Assembly: GCF_902809815.1 (NCBI RefSeq)
Contig: NZ_CADDIL010000001.1
Span: 195,008 to 259,007, forward strand
Length of the DNA: 64,000 bases
DNA from: Spiroplasma endosymbiont of Danaus chrysippus
GTDB lineage: Bacteria; Bacillota_I; Bacilli_A; Mycoplasmatales; VBWQ01
Direction of reading: 5' to 3'
Positions 1 through 11,017 of this stretch are shown piece by piece. The translations under genes and the position numbers were made by a program. Below the pieces are notes generated by a model that was not told where the DNA came from, did not search any database, and saw only the letters and a program-made list of their open reading frames with translations. Position 1 is the first letter of the stretch; the number at the start of each line of letters is the position of its first letter.

Positions 1-1241
1 ATAAAAGAATTTTAAATACTGGAACGATTTACTATAACAATAAAAAGAAAAAATTTAGTGGTGGCGGTAATTCTTATCCTGAACGTGGAAAAATTAATTT
101 AATTGGTGATATAGAAGAAATATATCAATATCAAGGAATAGATACACCAACTGAATTTATAGCAGAAGAAAATACTGAACGTGATTATTATACAAAACCA
201 GAAACTAATAATTTATTAGATAAAAAACAAGATAAATTAATTGCTGGTGAAAATATTAAAATTGATGAAAAAACTAATACTATTAGTGCTTCTGGTGGTA
301 AAGTAGATTTATCAGATTATTATAAAAAAGAAGAAGTAAATAAAAAATTAGAAGATAAAATGGATAAAAACCAATTTAAATATACTTTTTCTATTAATAC
401 TATTGGTACTGAAATTCCTAATTTAGAAACTACTAATAAAACAGTTGCTGGTGCTATTAATGAAAATAAATCAAATATTGATAAAAAACAAGATAAAGAA
501 AATTGAAAAATAATAGGTAAAAGTCTTGATAATCGTACATGAGAAGATTTTGCTCTTAGTTTTAATAAATATTATAGAGTATTTATAACATAAGATAAAC
601 CACCTTTTAATCAAACAAGTGTAAAACTAAAAATAGAGTTTAAGAGTTCTGCATATATAGGTGGAGATTATATGCTTGTTAAAGGTAAAATTGATAATGA
701 AGATGCTTCATTAATTATTAAATTAGGAACTGTTGATCGTTATAAAAGTCAATTAATTATTACTGGCGGAAATAAACAATATGGAAATATATTTTCATTA
801 GAAGAATTACAAGATACTATTAAAGTTGATATTAAATCAAAATTACAAATAAGGTCTGGTAGTTTAACTACAAATGAAATTGAAGAAAATATTTGAGATA
901 TTGAATTAAAAAATAATCCAACACCAACTCCAAGTGGTTCAAATTGAAAAGAAGTGGGAACAAGAGAGAAAAATAAATGAGATAATTGACAAATTACTTA
1001 TGATTTTCAAGAAAATAAACATTATAGAGTTTATTATTCTTGAAGTATATATAATCCAGTTTATACTATTCAAGAATTTATTATAACGGATAAAAAAATT
1101 GCTGGTGTACAAATACAAACTTTTAATGATAGTGCTAATATAGTAATTTTATCAGTTCAACATGCTAAATTGATTACTATTTATACAGGAAAAGGTAATT
1201 TAAAAGGTAATGTATGAAAATTAGAAGAATTACAGGAATAA
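1..1241 (+). pseudogene. Phage tail-fibre-like structural protein, interrupted by an in-frame TAA
   Basis: One reading frame is open from the window edge to the stop at 1239-1241, except for a TAA at 591-593. The first part carries the segment 'NKTVAGAINENKSNIDKKQ', a linker style common in phage tail-fibre and baseplate proteins, and a 'YTKPETNNLLDKKQDK' segment. The C-terminal half contains two related units, starting at Trp codons 504 and 945, each opening 'WK-G' and reaching 'KHYRV/KYYRV' about 25-28 residues later. The internal TAA lies exactly where the second unit has Trp (TGA, 1041-1043), so it looks like a TGA-to-TAA change. The N-terminus is outside the window. The tail-fibre role is inferred from composition and neighbours. 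Confidence 0.6.
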
Positions 1242-1245
1242 TATT

Positions 1246-1368
1246 ATGTTTTTTAAAATTATAAAAATTATTTTAGGTTTAATTGGAGTATTATTATCTT
1301 CTGCTGTTGCTGGTTTAATTATATTTATTATAGTAAAAATTGTATTAAAAATTAATCAAATATTTTAA
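1246..1368 (+). CDS. Small single-pass membrane protein in the phage block
   Basis: A 40-residue ORF starts 4 bases after the preceding gene stops. It begins MFFKIIKIILGLIG and contains one long hydrophobic helix (about residues 8-31) followed by a short basic tail. The position between structural genes and the tiny size would fit a holin-like or other small phage membrane protein, but no motif fixes the function. It is followed 18 bases later by the portal-like gene. Confidence 0.5.
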   Translation: MFFKIIKIILGLIGVLLSSAVAGLIIFIIVKIVLKINQIF

Positions 1369-1386
1369 AAAAAGGTGGTGAATATT

Positions 1387-2628
1387 ATGTTAAGTCTATT
1401 TAAAAGAAAAGAAAAAAGTAATATTAGTGATAATCAAAATGAAAAAGTAAAATTTTTAACTAATAAAAATAAAAGTACACATGCTTCAATTTTAAATTAT
1501 TTTGGTTTTAATGATTTTAATCATGAAACTTATTTTACTGATTTTGTAGCAGAAAATAATGCTAATTTATATAATGCTCCATTAGAAATTAATAATGAAA
1601 CTATTAAACAATATTTAATTCAACAAGAATTTTATAGAAAAAATTGAAATTCTATTTTTAAATTAAGCAAATTAGGAATTAGTGGTTATTTAATTTATAT
1701 TGCTAATGATGATTTATATTTTCAAGTCATAGATATACAACAAAGAGTTTATGATATTACTGGTAAATTAATTCAATGTACTATTTTTTATGACAGTTAT
1801 CAACAAAATGCACAAACTGTAAGATTATTTGAAATTTATACACTAAATAATGAACAAGTAATAATTAACCGTGCAATTTATAGTATTAATGATAGTAAAA
1901 ACCAATTTCCATTAGATTTTAACTCATTTATTAATAATCCTAATCTATTACAAGAACAAACACTAAATATTAATTATATACCAATAGCAATTATGCGAAA
2001 TAAAGCAAATGAATTAGCAGATTGTGATAAAGTAATGGATAAAATTAAAGCATTAGATGTTATTTATGAACAAATTGTTTTAGATACCATTTTAAATTCA
2101 CCTAAATTTATATTTAGTCAAACTTATGGTAATGTTCAATCAACATTAGAAGAAGCAGTAAGAACATTAGTTACTAAAAACTACATATTTAAAAGTGGTG
2201 GAGATAATAATGAACAAAACGAAAATATCAATATGACAAATAGTAATTTTAAAGGTAAAAATTTAACTGATATATACGATTGAAATGTTAATGAAATATT
2301 TAAACGTTGTGGTATTCATATACCAAGTCAAAAAAAATCTGCACAACAATCAGTTCCCGAAAGTACAGCTGTAAATATTTCAACCATTAATTATATTGAA
2401 CAAAAATTATGACAATTTAATATTGATATTATTAAATTTATTCAAATATTAGTACGTATGGATAAAGATGTATTAAATAGTAAAACATTTAATATTAATG
2501 ATGAACAAGAAATTAATAATTTAACAGTTAAATTAAAATTATTTAATCCCGAAAATAACCAATTAATAGGAGAGAACAATGGAAAACAACAACAAACCAC
2601 AAACGAAGTTTCCACAGAAACAAACTAA
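1387..2628 (+). CDS. Portal-like phage protein
   Basis: This 413-aa protein reads through several in-frame TGA codons (for example at 1645, 2281 and 2410). I chose the ATG at 1387 because AAAGGTGGTG sits about 6 bases upstream; a GTG at 1375 is in frame but would overlap that ribosome-binding site. Features include 'YIPIAIMRNKANELADCDKVMDKIKALD' style spacing (an 'IP-hydrophobic-N-x-Asp/Glu' stretch then a helical dimer-like region) and a later 'DWNVNEIFKRCG' segment, both arranged as in portal/connector proteins. A related layout occurs in the fragment at 8168-9108. The C-terminus is Gln/Asn/Thr-rich and its last 50 bases overlap the next gene. Portal is an inference from organisation, not a database match. 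Confidence 0.5.
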
Positions 2629-4609
2629 ACTTAATCAAGCAGAAGTAGAAAATGATTATTTAATTGATAATATTCCTTATGACTTTACTAATATGATGAG
2701 AGCTACTAGTGACCCAGATATTAATAGAGCATACGATGAATTTAAAAAAAGAACAATTTATATTTATGAAATTGAACGTTTATTTAAAAATAATGAAAAT
2801 AATAGTTTAAAATTTTCAGCAAATACTATTAAAATAGGTTTTATTGATATTGATAAAGTATTAAAAACTATTGCTGTTGAAACATCTGATTTTACTATGC
2901 AGTTAAATCAAAGAGCAAGTACAAATATTAATGATAATACAATTGAATATAGTATGACTGATATTAAAAATTTAATTTTTCAAGAAATAAATTTATTAAA
3001 TCAATTTAAATTATATGCAGTTTCTATTAATGAACCTTTAACTGAAAATAATATTGATAATTTATATATCATTAATAATTATTCCCAACCTTATCAAAAT
3101 CCAAAAACAAGAAGTACTAAAAGTATAACTATTATTAAAATTAAAGATTTTAAAACAAGAGATGGTTATCCAATTATTATTAAATTACAAAAACCATTAG
3201 ATAAAGATACCAAAGTAATTGGTTTAAAAATTAAAGCCCCTAGAAGCATGATTTTCGGCAATATAAAGGTACTTGGTGAAGTTGATAATATGGAAGTATA
3301 CCCAAAGTTATTTATCAAGGATAAGATAGCATTTCCGCTATTATCAATGCCTATTGAAACTCAACCAAAAGTTAGAATATTACAACAATGATTTAGTGAA
3401 CAAATATTACCTTGAAATTTAGCAAAACAATTTATAGGACAAGAAAAATCAGTTTTAGATTTAATTGCTATTGGTGGTGGTAGAGAAACAAGAAAAGAAA
3501 TAATTAAAAACGCAAGAGTTACACATGCTTGATTAGGATATTTTTTAAGTTCTTATTCTTTTGGAGAATGACCATTAAAAGAAAAGAAAGAACTTAAAGA
3601 TAAAGAAGTATGAAAAATTAAGAGTGGTCCAATTGGAAAAGAATATACAAGTATTGCTACATATGATAAATTTGATGATATTGAAATTGAAGTAAATGAT
3701 AAACCACCAATTGATAGTTTACAAAAAGTATTATTAGATATGTTAACTTACACTTATACATATAATAGAAATTTTGATGGTGCATCATTGGATTCAACTA
3801 AATTTCCAAATGATTTAGATATAATGCGAGCAAAATTTGAAGGTCAAAAACCAGAAGATGTTATAACTAATTTATTTAAACAATGAAAATTAGATTATCC
3901 AAATTATATAAGTTTAGAACAAATAAAAATATTTAAACAAATAGTTATTATGTTATCTGGTAATATTTATTCAACAATGTCTATAAATAAAGGAATGAAT
4001 GATGATTATAAATTATTATTACCTTATTACTTTGAATTAAAATCAAATCCTATACATTCTACACCTGATAAAGTTTGAGAATTTAAAGATGCAAAAGTAG
4101 TATTAAAATCTGTATATTTTGATTTTACTAACGTTAATAACATTAAATTAAAAAATAATGATATTAGCCAAAATGAATTATTCAAACTTGATGATAATCA
4201 ATTTAATTGATTATCTATAACAAATGAACTTGAAAGTAATAATATACCTTCATTAATTCCTGCTGATTGAACATTAGGAAATGGTGAATATGGAAAATAC
4301 TTTACAAGAGCAATAATTAACAATAATAAAATTGAAAATGCTTTAAATTTATATGGTTCTAATAAATCACAACTATTTTCTAAATTAGAATTTTATAAAG
4401 AAATTTCACAAATTGATAATAATAGTGATTTTGAATTACAAATTGAAAATGCGATTAATAATTTAAATCGGATTGAAGTTAGCGGAATATTTGGTGCTGG
4501 TAATTATGGTTTAATTTTAATAACAGATAAACAAGAAATAAATTTAACTAATATTAATTTGTTTGATAAATATAATGAAAATATTGCTTATATAAACTTG
4601 GAAATTTAA
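2579..4609 (+). CDS. Large phage structural protein (676 aa), function unassigned
   Basis: ATG 2579 follows GGAGAG closely and lies inside the end of the portal-like gene, so the two are translationally coupled. The frame continues through many TGA codons to TAA 4607-4609. The first 25 residues are polar and Gln/Lys-rich. The rest is a mixed alpha/beta protein with no membrane segment and no catalytic motif that I recognise. Its size and position directly after a portal-like gene suggest a capsid, tail or lower-collar component. The last four bases overlap the convergent small gene at 4606-4895. I do not assign a specific role. Confidence 0.55.
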
Positions 4610-4895
4610 TTATCAAAATATCCATCAGGATATGTTCCATCTCATTTTATATCTTTATCTCTATTAGGTTTAATTGCAAAATATAAATCTATTTTATAAT
4701 GGTCTCCTCTTTGACTTTTTCAAATAGAAGCCCCCCCCAGTGCGCATTATAATGATGGTCTAAAAAATAATTTAAATCATTTGTTTTATGATGTGCCAGT
4801 GAACTAATTATTAATCCAGTTACTCCAGTTACTGCACCAGTTAGTGCTAATGCTAATGTTATTTTACTTAAATTTGTTTTTATTCATGTTTTCAT
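4606..4895 (-). pseudogene. Small phage-block protein with one hydrophobic segment, frame broken at a run of eight C
   Basis: The start at 4893-4895 follows GGAGTTATT on the minus strand. The first ~35 residues (MKTWIKTNLSKITLALALTG...) form a membrane or signal helix. The coding sequence then crosses C4731-C4738 (G8 on the coding strand). As written, the frame after the run stops early at 4689. One extra G restores a frame that ends 'PNRDKDIKWDGTYPDGYFDN' at 4606, which looks like genuine coding sequence. The gene is therefore either phase-variable by slippage, recently disabled, or affected by a base-calling error. It converges on and overlaps the preceding plus-strand gene by four bases. 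The function is unknown. Confidence 0.5.
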
Positions 4896-4932
4896 TTTAA
4901 ATAACTCCTTTTTTCCTTGATTTTACTTATAA

Positions 4933-4960
4933 ATTGTACTATTTTATATTATTTTTACAA
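4933..4960 (-). promoter_or_regulatory. Sigma-70 type promoter for the minus-strand small gene
   Basis: On the minus strand TTGTAA is followed after 16 bases by TACAAT, about 38 bases upstream of the start codon at 4895. Both boxes differ from consensus by one or two bases. Confidence 0.4.
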
Positions 4961-4981
4961 GTATGCTTTTAAATGCAAAAT

Positions 4982-5010
4982 AACGCCTAAATTAAAGGCG
5001 TTTATTTTAT
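4982..5010 (-). terminator. Rho-independent terminator after the terminase gene
   Basis: AACGCCT (4982-4988) pairs with AGGCGTT (4996-5002) around a 7-base loop, with A/T runs on both sides. It lies 40 bases past the terminase stop and upstream of the next minus-strand gene, and it could work in both directions. Confidence 0.7.
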
Positions 5011-5045
5011 GAGACCTATACTATTAATTACATTGAAATTGTTTA

Positions 5046-6752
5046 TTATATAGAAAATGTGAAGATACTTTTTTTCACAGTAGCATTATTTTTACCCCTA
5101 ATTACATTTTTGTATGGATATAGTGCGTAAAACAAAGCATCATATGGGTCTTGATACATATTTTTGTCTGGAATGTTAGTTTTTGTTTCATCATAACGTA
5201 ATTCTTCTAAACATTGAGTAGTTTTTGGTAAATCATCTTTATTAGCATAAAAGTTTCCATAACTCATAATATTTCTCATTCAAACTACTCTATTAGTTAA
5301 TCCTGCTTCTTGATTTAAATTTGAAGCATGTTTAATAGCAGTTTGTGTTATTAGAATAGTATTGTGTTCATCAATTAATTTTTGATTTAATCAATCAATG
5401 GCAGTTCGTGCTTTATCATCATAAAAATAAATTGCTTGTTCAAAATTTTCAAAATTATCAATTAATCCTAAAATTTCATTAACATAAGCATTAATTTTTT
5501 CATTTTCATTTATAAAATCATTTGGAGTAACTACTAATTCAGAAATAATATATGCATCATAATAACCAGTATTATTATATTCTTTAAAACCAACTACCAT
5601 AAATACAGTATGGTCTTTTGGTCCCGTAGCTCAATCAATACCAACACTATAAAAATCAAATTTATACATATCTTTTTCTTGATTATAAAATTGTTTTAAA
5701 TCATATGTTTGTCAATATTTTACTGTTTTTTGAAATGGAAAAATTGTTGCATCACTATCTAAAAATTCAAAACCATAATAAACAGTATTAAATTCATCGG
5801 GATTACTTTTTTTCATTTCTAATAATGTTCTTTTTTGAATGTCTGGTAATTTATTTCAAAATGGTTGAATAGTAAATCTTAATATAAATAAACCTAAACC
5901 ACTAAACATTTCTTTATTTTCATAATAAACTTTACCAACTTTTTTAAGATTTTCCATAATTTTATCATTTAATGGTAAAAATGGCGTGCAATACTTTAAA
6001 TAAAATGGATGGTATTTATCGTATGGATTACATGTAAAAGTAATGAAAAAACTTTTATAAAAATAACGAGTAATCTTTTGTCCAAAGGTAGAACTATATA
6101 TATTTTTATCAATAAATGTTCAACTTCACTCTTTAATAGGTTCATTTGATACTTTAATACGATTACTTCTAAACATAGAGTTTTGTAAACGTTCATATCG
6201 ATAGGTTAATTGCTTTTCAGTTAATGTTTCTTTTTCTTCTGCCATAATAATTTCATCTGTTCTTGAACCTAAAAAACTTGAACCACCAGCTTCTTTTCCA
6301 AAAATCTTATTACCATTAGCATAACCAATAAAGTCAATTTGTTGATTATTAGGAAAAATAATACAACCACCATCCTTAGTAATTTTTCATTTAATTCCAT
6401 GTGGATTATTAGGTAGTAAATTAATATTATATGTATCTAATAAAACTTGACAAACATTCATTAAAGCACCAATTGTAGTTTCACTATGAGTATTTTCATA
6501 TCTTCTTACTTCTTGGACACTACTATCACTAAAATTACAACATATAAATAAATCAAATGCTAAACAATTTCAAGTTTTTCTTGTTCCACGTGCTGTTGGT
6601 ACAAAACGATAAAAACAATTGGTAGTAAAAAATTTTGCTCATTCATCACCAACAAATTGTTTAAAAATATCTCAACTAAAACCATAATTGTTATCACTAA
6701 AATTAAGACTATATTTTTTATTTAATTGTGCATAACTACTAATAAAAGCCAT
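5046..6752 (-). CDS. Phage terminase large subunit
   Basis: A 568-aa protein whose frame crosses many TGA codons. The N-terminal ATPase has a Walker-A-like 'VPTARGTRKTWN' loop near residue 55 and a Walker-B-like 'GSRTDEIIMAEE' near residue 165. The C-terminal nuclease half starts with 'VGIDWATGPKDHTVF', the first acidic motif of the RNase-H-like terminase nuclease, and ends with 'DPYDALFYALYPY', where the last conserved acidic pair normally sits. It would cut and translocate phage DNA into procapsids. The start ATG (6750-6752) follows AGGGAG. The gene points away from the plus-strand structural genes, which is unusual for one packaging operon. The motifs make the family assignment fairly firm. 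Confidence 0.8.
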
Positions 6753-6825
6753 ATTTTACTCCCTAATTTTTATAAACAATACAATTAAATTATTAACAAA
6801 TAAAATTTTGAAAGGAACATTAAAA

Positions 6826-7986
6826 ATGTTAAAATTACCATTCGTAAATCATTTTGATTGAGACAAACACTATTTTAATCAAGATCAATTAAATTTACAA
6901 CAAACAGAAGAATTATTTAAAGAAATAGATGATTATTTATGAAGTACATGTGATAAATCTGAATATAAATCATATAGATTTAGAAAAAGAAAATTAAAAA
7001 CAAAAAAAGGTTTATTAAATTATAAACGACGTATTTGTATACATTATAACCCAAAAACACAAAAAAAGGAATTTGTTTCATTGCTAGATAACTATCTTGG
7101 TGTTAAAAAATATAGTAAACTTGCACCAAACGTTATTAAACAAATTTTAAAATATTTTGCTGATGATAAAAAGTATCGTGATGTTTGTGATACTTTTATT
7201 GAAGGTTTAATAAGTAATAGTACAGTTTATAGAACATATCAAAAATTTGAATTACCAAAAGTTAATATTTCTAAAATAGTATTAGAAAAAAATCAAACTT
7301 TATATATAAATATTGATGATGGACATCGAAAATTTAAGTTTAATGAAAAACACAATACTAAAAATTGTAAAAAATGTTCTATGAGATTATTAGTATTTTG
7401 TACTGGTAAAAAGAAAAATGGAAAATTAATTAATAAAAGAGTTGCATGTCAAATAAGAGTATCAAAAACAGAAATTGGTGCTGAAAAAACTGCAAAATTA
7501 ATTGAAAAATATGGTAATTTATTTTTTGAAAATTTTGAACAAGCAAATTTAGTAGTTTGCGGAGATAGTGCAAAATGAATTAGAAAAACTGCTACAATTT
7601 TAAATGCTAAATTTATTTTAGATAAATTCCATGCTTTTCATGTTTTATTTCTTGGTATAATGGCTGGAAGAAGAAAAAATCAAATTGCTAAATTACACTA
7701 TCAAAATGCAATAAATTTATTTGAAAAAGGTCAATATTATGAATTAATTCATTTTTTACAATCATTAACCTTACAATATAAAAAATTAAAAGTTGGTTAT
7801 TTTATTAATGCAAAAGATGGTGTATTAAACCAAGCATTAGTTGAAAATATTGGTTGCTTTACTGAAACTAATATTAAACAAATTTTAAAGCATATGATTG
7901 GTGATAGAACTTATAATATTGATATGTATACAAAAATGGTTAATTTTAAATGCTATCAAATAAATACAGCAATCCAGTTATTATAA
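6826..7986 (+). CDS. UPF0236 / ISLre2-like transposase protein
   Basis: A 386-aa frame with in-frame TGA at a few positions. Recognisable segments are 'YINIDDGHRKF' (first Asp), 'VVCGDSAKWIRK' followed by 'FILDKFHAFHVLF' (second Asp plus the family's 'LD-FH' signature), and a C-terminal 'NIGCFTETN' where the third acidic residue is expected. This is the layout of the ISLre2/UPF0236 group that recurs in mollicute mobile elements. It starts at ATG 6826 after AAAGGA and is followed by a strong terminator. Flanking inverted repeats were not identified. A C-terminal fragment of a relative lies at 30742-30955. Confidence 0.7.
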
Positions 7987-8028
7987 ATTAAAATTAAAAT
8001 TTTAAAATAAATGAAAAATAAAATAAAA

Positions 8029-8058
8029 CTTATTAAAGTTTACTTTAATAAGAATTTT
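8029..8058 (+). terminator. Terminator after the UPF0236 gene
   Basis: CTTATTAAAGT (8029-8039) pairs perfectly with ACTTTAATAAG (8042-8052), then AATTTTTG follows. It sits 43 bases downstream of the gene. Confidence 0.7.
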
Positions 8059-8167
8059 TGTGTATAAAAGTAAGTATTATTGTTGACTAATATTTTTCAA
8101 GTCTTAAGATTAACATACAATTGCATATTGAAGTCAAAATTATTCTCGTCTAACTTTATAATTTTAA

Positions 8168-9108
8168 GACAAATTTGAATATTATTGACAACATCGGTAC
8201 GCTCCCATATGTGACCAAAGTATTTATGTTAAAACAACATATACTCCAAATCAAATAATTAGATATTTTACTAGTGATTTTATTACATTAGATGGATTAC
8301 AAGAAAAAATAAGTAAAGATTTACAACTACCTTTAATAGAAAATCATAATTTAGGTATTATTCCAGTTAAATTTATGCAAAATTTACCTAAAAAGAATTT
8401 CTTTGGTGGAGTTATTGGTGATTATTATCCAGATATGACTCCAATTAAAAAATTACAAAAATTATTAAATAAAACATTTGAATCAATTGAACATGAACTT
8501 GAATATAATGTTACTCGTGTATTTTTAGATATCACTGAACAAGAAATAAATCAATCTAAAACTGCTTTTGATTTAAAAAAATTAATAGGTAAATTTATTT
8601 TACAAGCAAATTTAAGAAGTTTAGGAAGTACTAGTGGAACACCACCAATTGCTATTTTACAAGGTAGTCCAATATTAGATAAATATGCAGAATTTATACA
8701 ATTTATTATTGATAAAGCATTTGAAGGTAGTGGCTATAGTCCAGTAAATGATACTACAAGTCAAAAAACTGAAGCAGAAGTATTAATTACTAATTCTCGT
8801 GATATGGAAACTACAAGAATTAAAAGAACTTTAAATCAAAGTGATTGAAATGAAATATTTCAAAGATGTTTTATATTAATGGGATTAGATGGTGATAAAT
8901 CTAAATGAACATTTGAAATTAAAGAAAATACTATTACAGATAGATTAAAATCACTTGAAATTGATGAAGCGGAATTAGCATTAGATTTAACTAACAGAAA
9001 ACGTATTATTGTTAAAAGATATGGCGTTAGTGAAGAAGAAGCAGAACAAATTATTAATGAAAATAGAAAATATAAACAAGAAGAAATTGAATTTAATAAT
9101 ACTTTTCA
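8168..9108 (+). pseudogene. Second portal-like phage protein, truncated at its 3' end by IS256
   Basis: The frame is open from just after a stop at 8165-8167; convincing coding begins near 8225 ('TTYTPNQIIRYFTSDF'). It includes 'LGIIPVKFMQNLPKKNFFGG', a helical 'PIKKLQKLLNKTFESIEHEL' region and 'SDWNEIFQRCFILMG', echoing 'YDWNVNEIFKRCG' of the protein at 1387-2628 but clearly a different gene. It ends with a highly charged 'KRYGVSEEEAEQIINENRKY' helix that is cut at 9108 by the IS256 end. No native stop or obvious start remains. It is a remnant of a portal gene, perhaps from a second prophage. Confidence 0.55.
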
Positions 9109-10483
9109 GAGCCTTTTTAGTAATCTGTGTTTCTTTGTTTTACAAAGTACTAGTTCAGATTAATTCTGTCTTCAAATTTTATCATAAAATGAGCAATTGC
9201 TGTATTTCAATTTTGAATAGGCAATGTTCATTTTTTTGTGATATTTTCAATTGCTAAGTAAAAAATTTTAAAAACTGCCATATCATTAGGAAAAACTTTT
9301 TTATTTCTAATAACTTTTCGTAATTGGCTATTAACAGATTCAATAGCATTTGTAGTATAAATTACCCTTTTAATTTCTGCTGGATAACTAATAAAAACCA
9401 TTAAATTTTCTCAATTTTTATATCAAGATTTAGCAATTTGTGGATATTGTTTATTTCATTTACTTTCAAATGATTCTAAAGCTTGCATTGCTTGTTCTTC
9501 ACTACATGCTGTATAAATTGGCTTTAAATCGATAACTAGAGACTTTCGATGTTTGTATGAAACATATTTTAAGCTATTTCTAATTTGATGAACTATGCAT
9601 AATTGATGTTCAGTTTTAGGATAAACTGATTGTATTGCCTCTGACATGCCTGTTAAATTATCACTACAAGCAATAAGAATATCATTTAAGCCTCGATTTT
9701 TCATTTCTGTAAAATTATTTAATCAGAATTTAGCACCTTCATTTTCACTAATTCATAAACCTAAAACATCTTTTTTACCTTCTAAATCAACTCCTAAAGC
9801 TATATAAACTGATTTGTTAATAATACGTTTATCCTGACGTACTTTAACTACGATACAATCAAAATAAATGATTGGATAAACACTATCTAATGGACGATTT
9901 TGCCATGCTTTGACATCATCAATGACATCATCAGTAATTTGACTAATTACGCTTTCGCTAATATCTGCGCCATCATATAACTCTTGCAACTGCATTCTAA
10001 TATCTGATAAAGTCATACCTTTTGCATATAGTGAAAGAACTTGTTGATCAAAACCATCAAATCTTCTCTGTCTTTTTGTGATTATTACTGGTTCAAAATT
10101 ACTATTGCGATCTCTTGGTAGATCAATTTCAATTTTACCTTGTTGAGTTATTAATTTTTTTGATGTTGTACCATTACGAACATTGTCATTATTACTGCGT
10201 TGATTTCTTTCGTGTCCTAAATAATTTTGCATCTCAGAATTCAACATTTTTTCTACCAATCGTTTAGTTAATTCTTTATATAAGCCTCCCTCTTTAAAAA
10301 CTGTTGTTAAATCCTCAGTATTTTCTAATAATAAATCTACTGCTTTTGATATTGGATCATTGTTATTAACATTATCTTTTTTAGCCATCTGTAACTCACT
10401 CTTTCTAGATATATAAATTATATTTACTAGAATTAATTAAACATAGTTATTTTTGTAAGTCACACAGATTACTAAACATTCCC
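9109..10483 (-). mobile_element. IS256-family element, copy 1 (1375 bp)
   Basis: The ends match copy 2 (43764-45138) in position and length. Each element carries imperfect ~22-bp terminal inverted repeats whose shared core is TTTAGTAATCTGTGT / ACACAGATTACTAAA. Flanks are ACTTTTCA on the left and CTTACTTA on the right, which are not a target duplication. The copy therefore seems to have been involved in a deletion or recombination after insertion. Confidence 0.9.
9150..10388 (-). CDS. IS256-family (Mutator-type) transposase
   Basis: A 412-aa frame through several TGA codons (for example W just after 'DVLGL' and after 'FESK'). The N-terminal region has '[14 protein letters not shown]' and '[11 protein letters not shown]', the characteristic start of Mutator-type transposases. 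The DDE core has '[12 protein letters not shown]' (first Asp), '[13 protein letters not shown]' (second Asp) followed by '[17 protein letters not shown]', and '[14 protein letters not shown]' (catalytic Glu). Everything needed for activity appears to be present. The start follows AAAGAGTGAG. Confidence 0.92.
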
Positions 10484-10616
10484 CTTACTTAGTAGCTACT
10501 GAATAATTCCCTTATTTTATTGATGATTCCTTTTTTATTATACTAATAATTTTATTTTTTTAAATAGTGTTTTATAGTAATTATTTAATAATTACTATAA
10601 AAAAATTTTAAATTTA

Positions 10617-10656
10617 AAGAATTAAAATGAGATTATAAATCTCATTTTAATTCTTT
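10617..10656 (-). terminator. Terminator at the end of the nusA-rbfA operon
   Basis: A long hairpin pairs AAAGAATTAAAATGAGAT with ATCTCATTTTAATTCTTT around a short loop; it abuts the rbfA stop codon and is followed on the minus strand by T-rich sequence. Between it and the IS256 end (10484-10616) I see no gene. Confidence 0.8.
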
Positions 10657-11016
10657 TTATTCATTTGAAGAATTATTATTTTTGATATTTTTTAATATTT
10701 CTTCAATGTTTTTAACTCTAGTGTTGGTATTATCATATTGAAAGCGTAATTCTGGAACTTTATATTTATTACTTGTTTTGGCAAGTGCGCTTCGACAAAA
10801 ACCTTTCGCTTTTTCTAAAGCATTACTAATGGTTTTAATATCTAAATTATCTAAGTAAACTGTTCAAGAAATGGTAGCATAACTATTATCTTTTGTTATT
10901 TTTACATTAGTAATAGTGATATCTTTGAAAAGAATATTTTTTGATTCTTTTTTTAATATATTAGTAATTTCTTTTTTTAAGAAACTTTCTTGTTGTTCAA
11001 ATTTAATGATAGACAT
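10657..11016 (-). CDS. rbfA: Ribosome-binding factor A
   Basis: A 119-aa protein that assists maturation of the 30S subunit by binding helix 1 of 16S rRNA. The family layout is visible: an N-terminal helix 'FLKKEITNILKKE', a central 'ITITNVKITKDNSYATISW' beta-hairpin, and 'LEKAKGFCRSALAKTSNKYKVPELRFQYD', the KH-like helix-turn-strand with the conserved 'PELRF'. One Trp is encoded by TGA. The start codon lies one base after the infB stop, so it is the last gene of the nusA operon, as in many Firmicutes and mollicutes. Confidence 0.92.
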
Positions 11017-11017
11017 C

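Noticed and set aside
5996-6196. Minus-strand ORF within the terminase gene
   Set aside because: It is in another frame of the intact terminase and lacks a start signal.
9009-9257. Short plus-strand ORF across the prophage/IS256 junction
   Set aside because: It is out of frame with the phage gene and reads antisense IS256; the same peptide appears at copy 2.
10484-10510. GTAGCTAC palindrome beside IS256 copy 1 as an IS3 remnant
   Set aside because: It resembles the IS3 heptamer only over six bases and lacks the AGCCC core.
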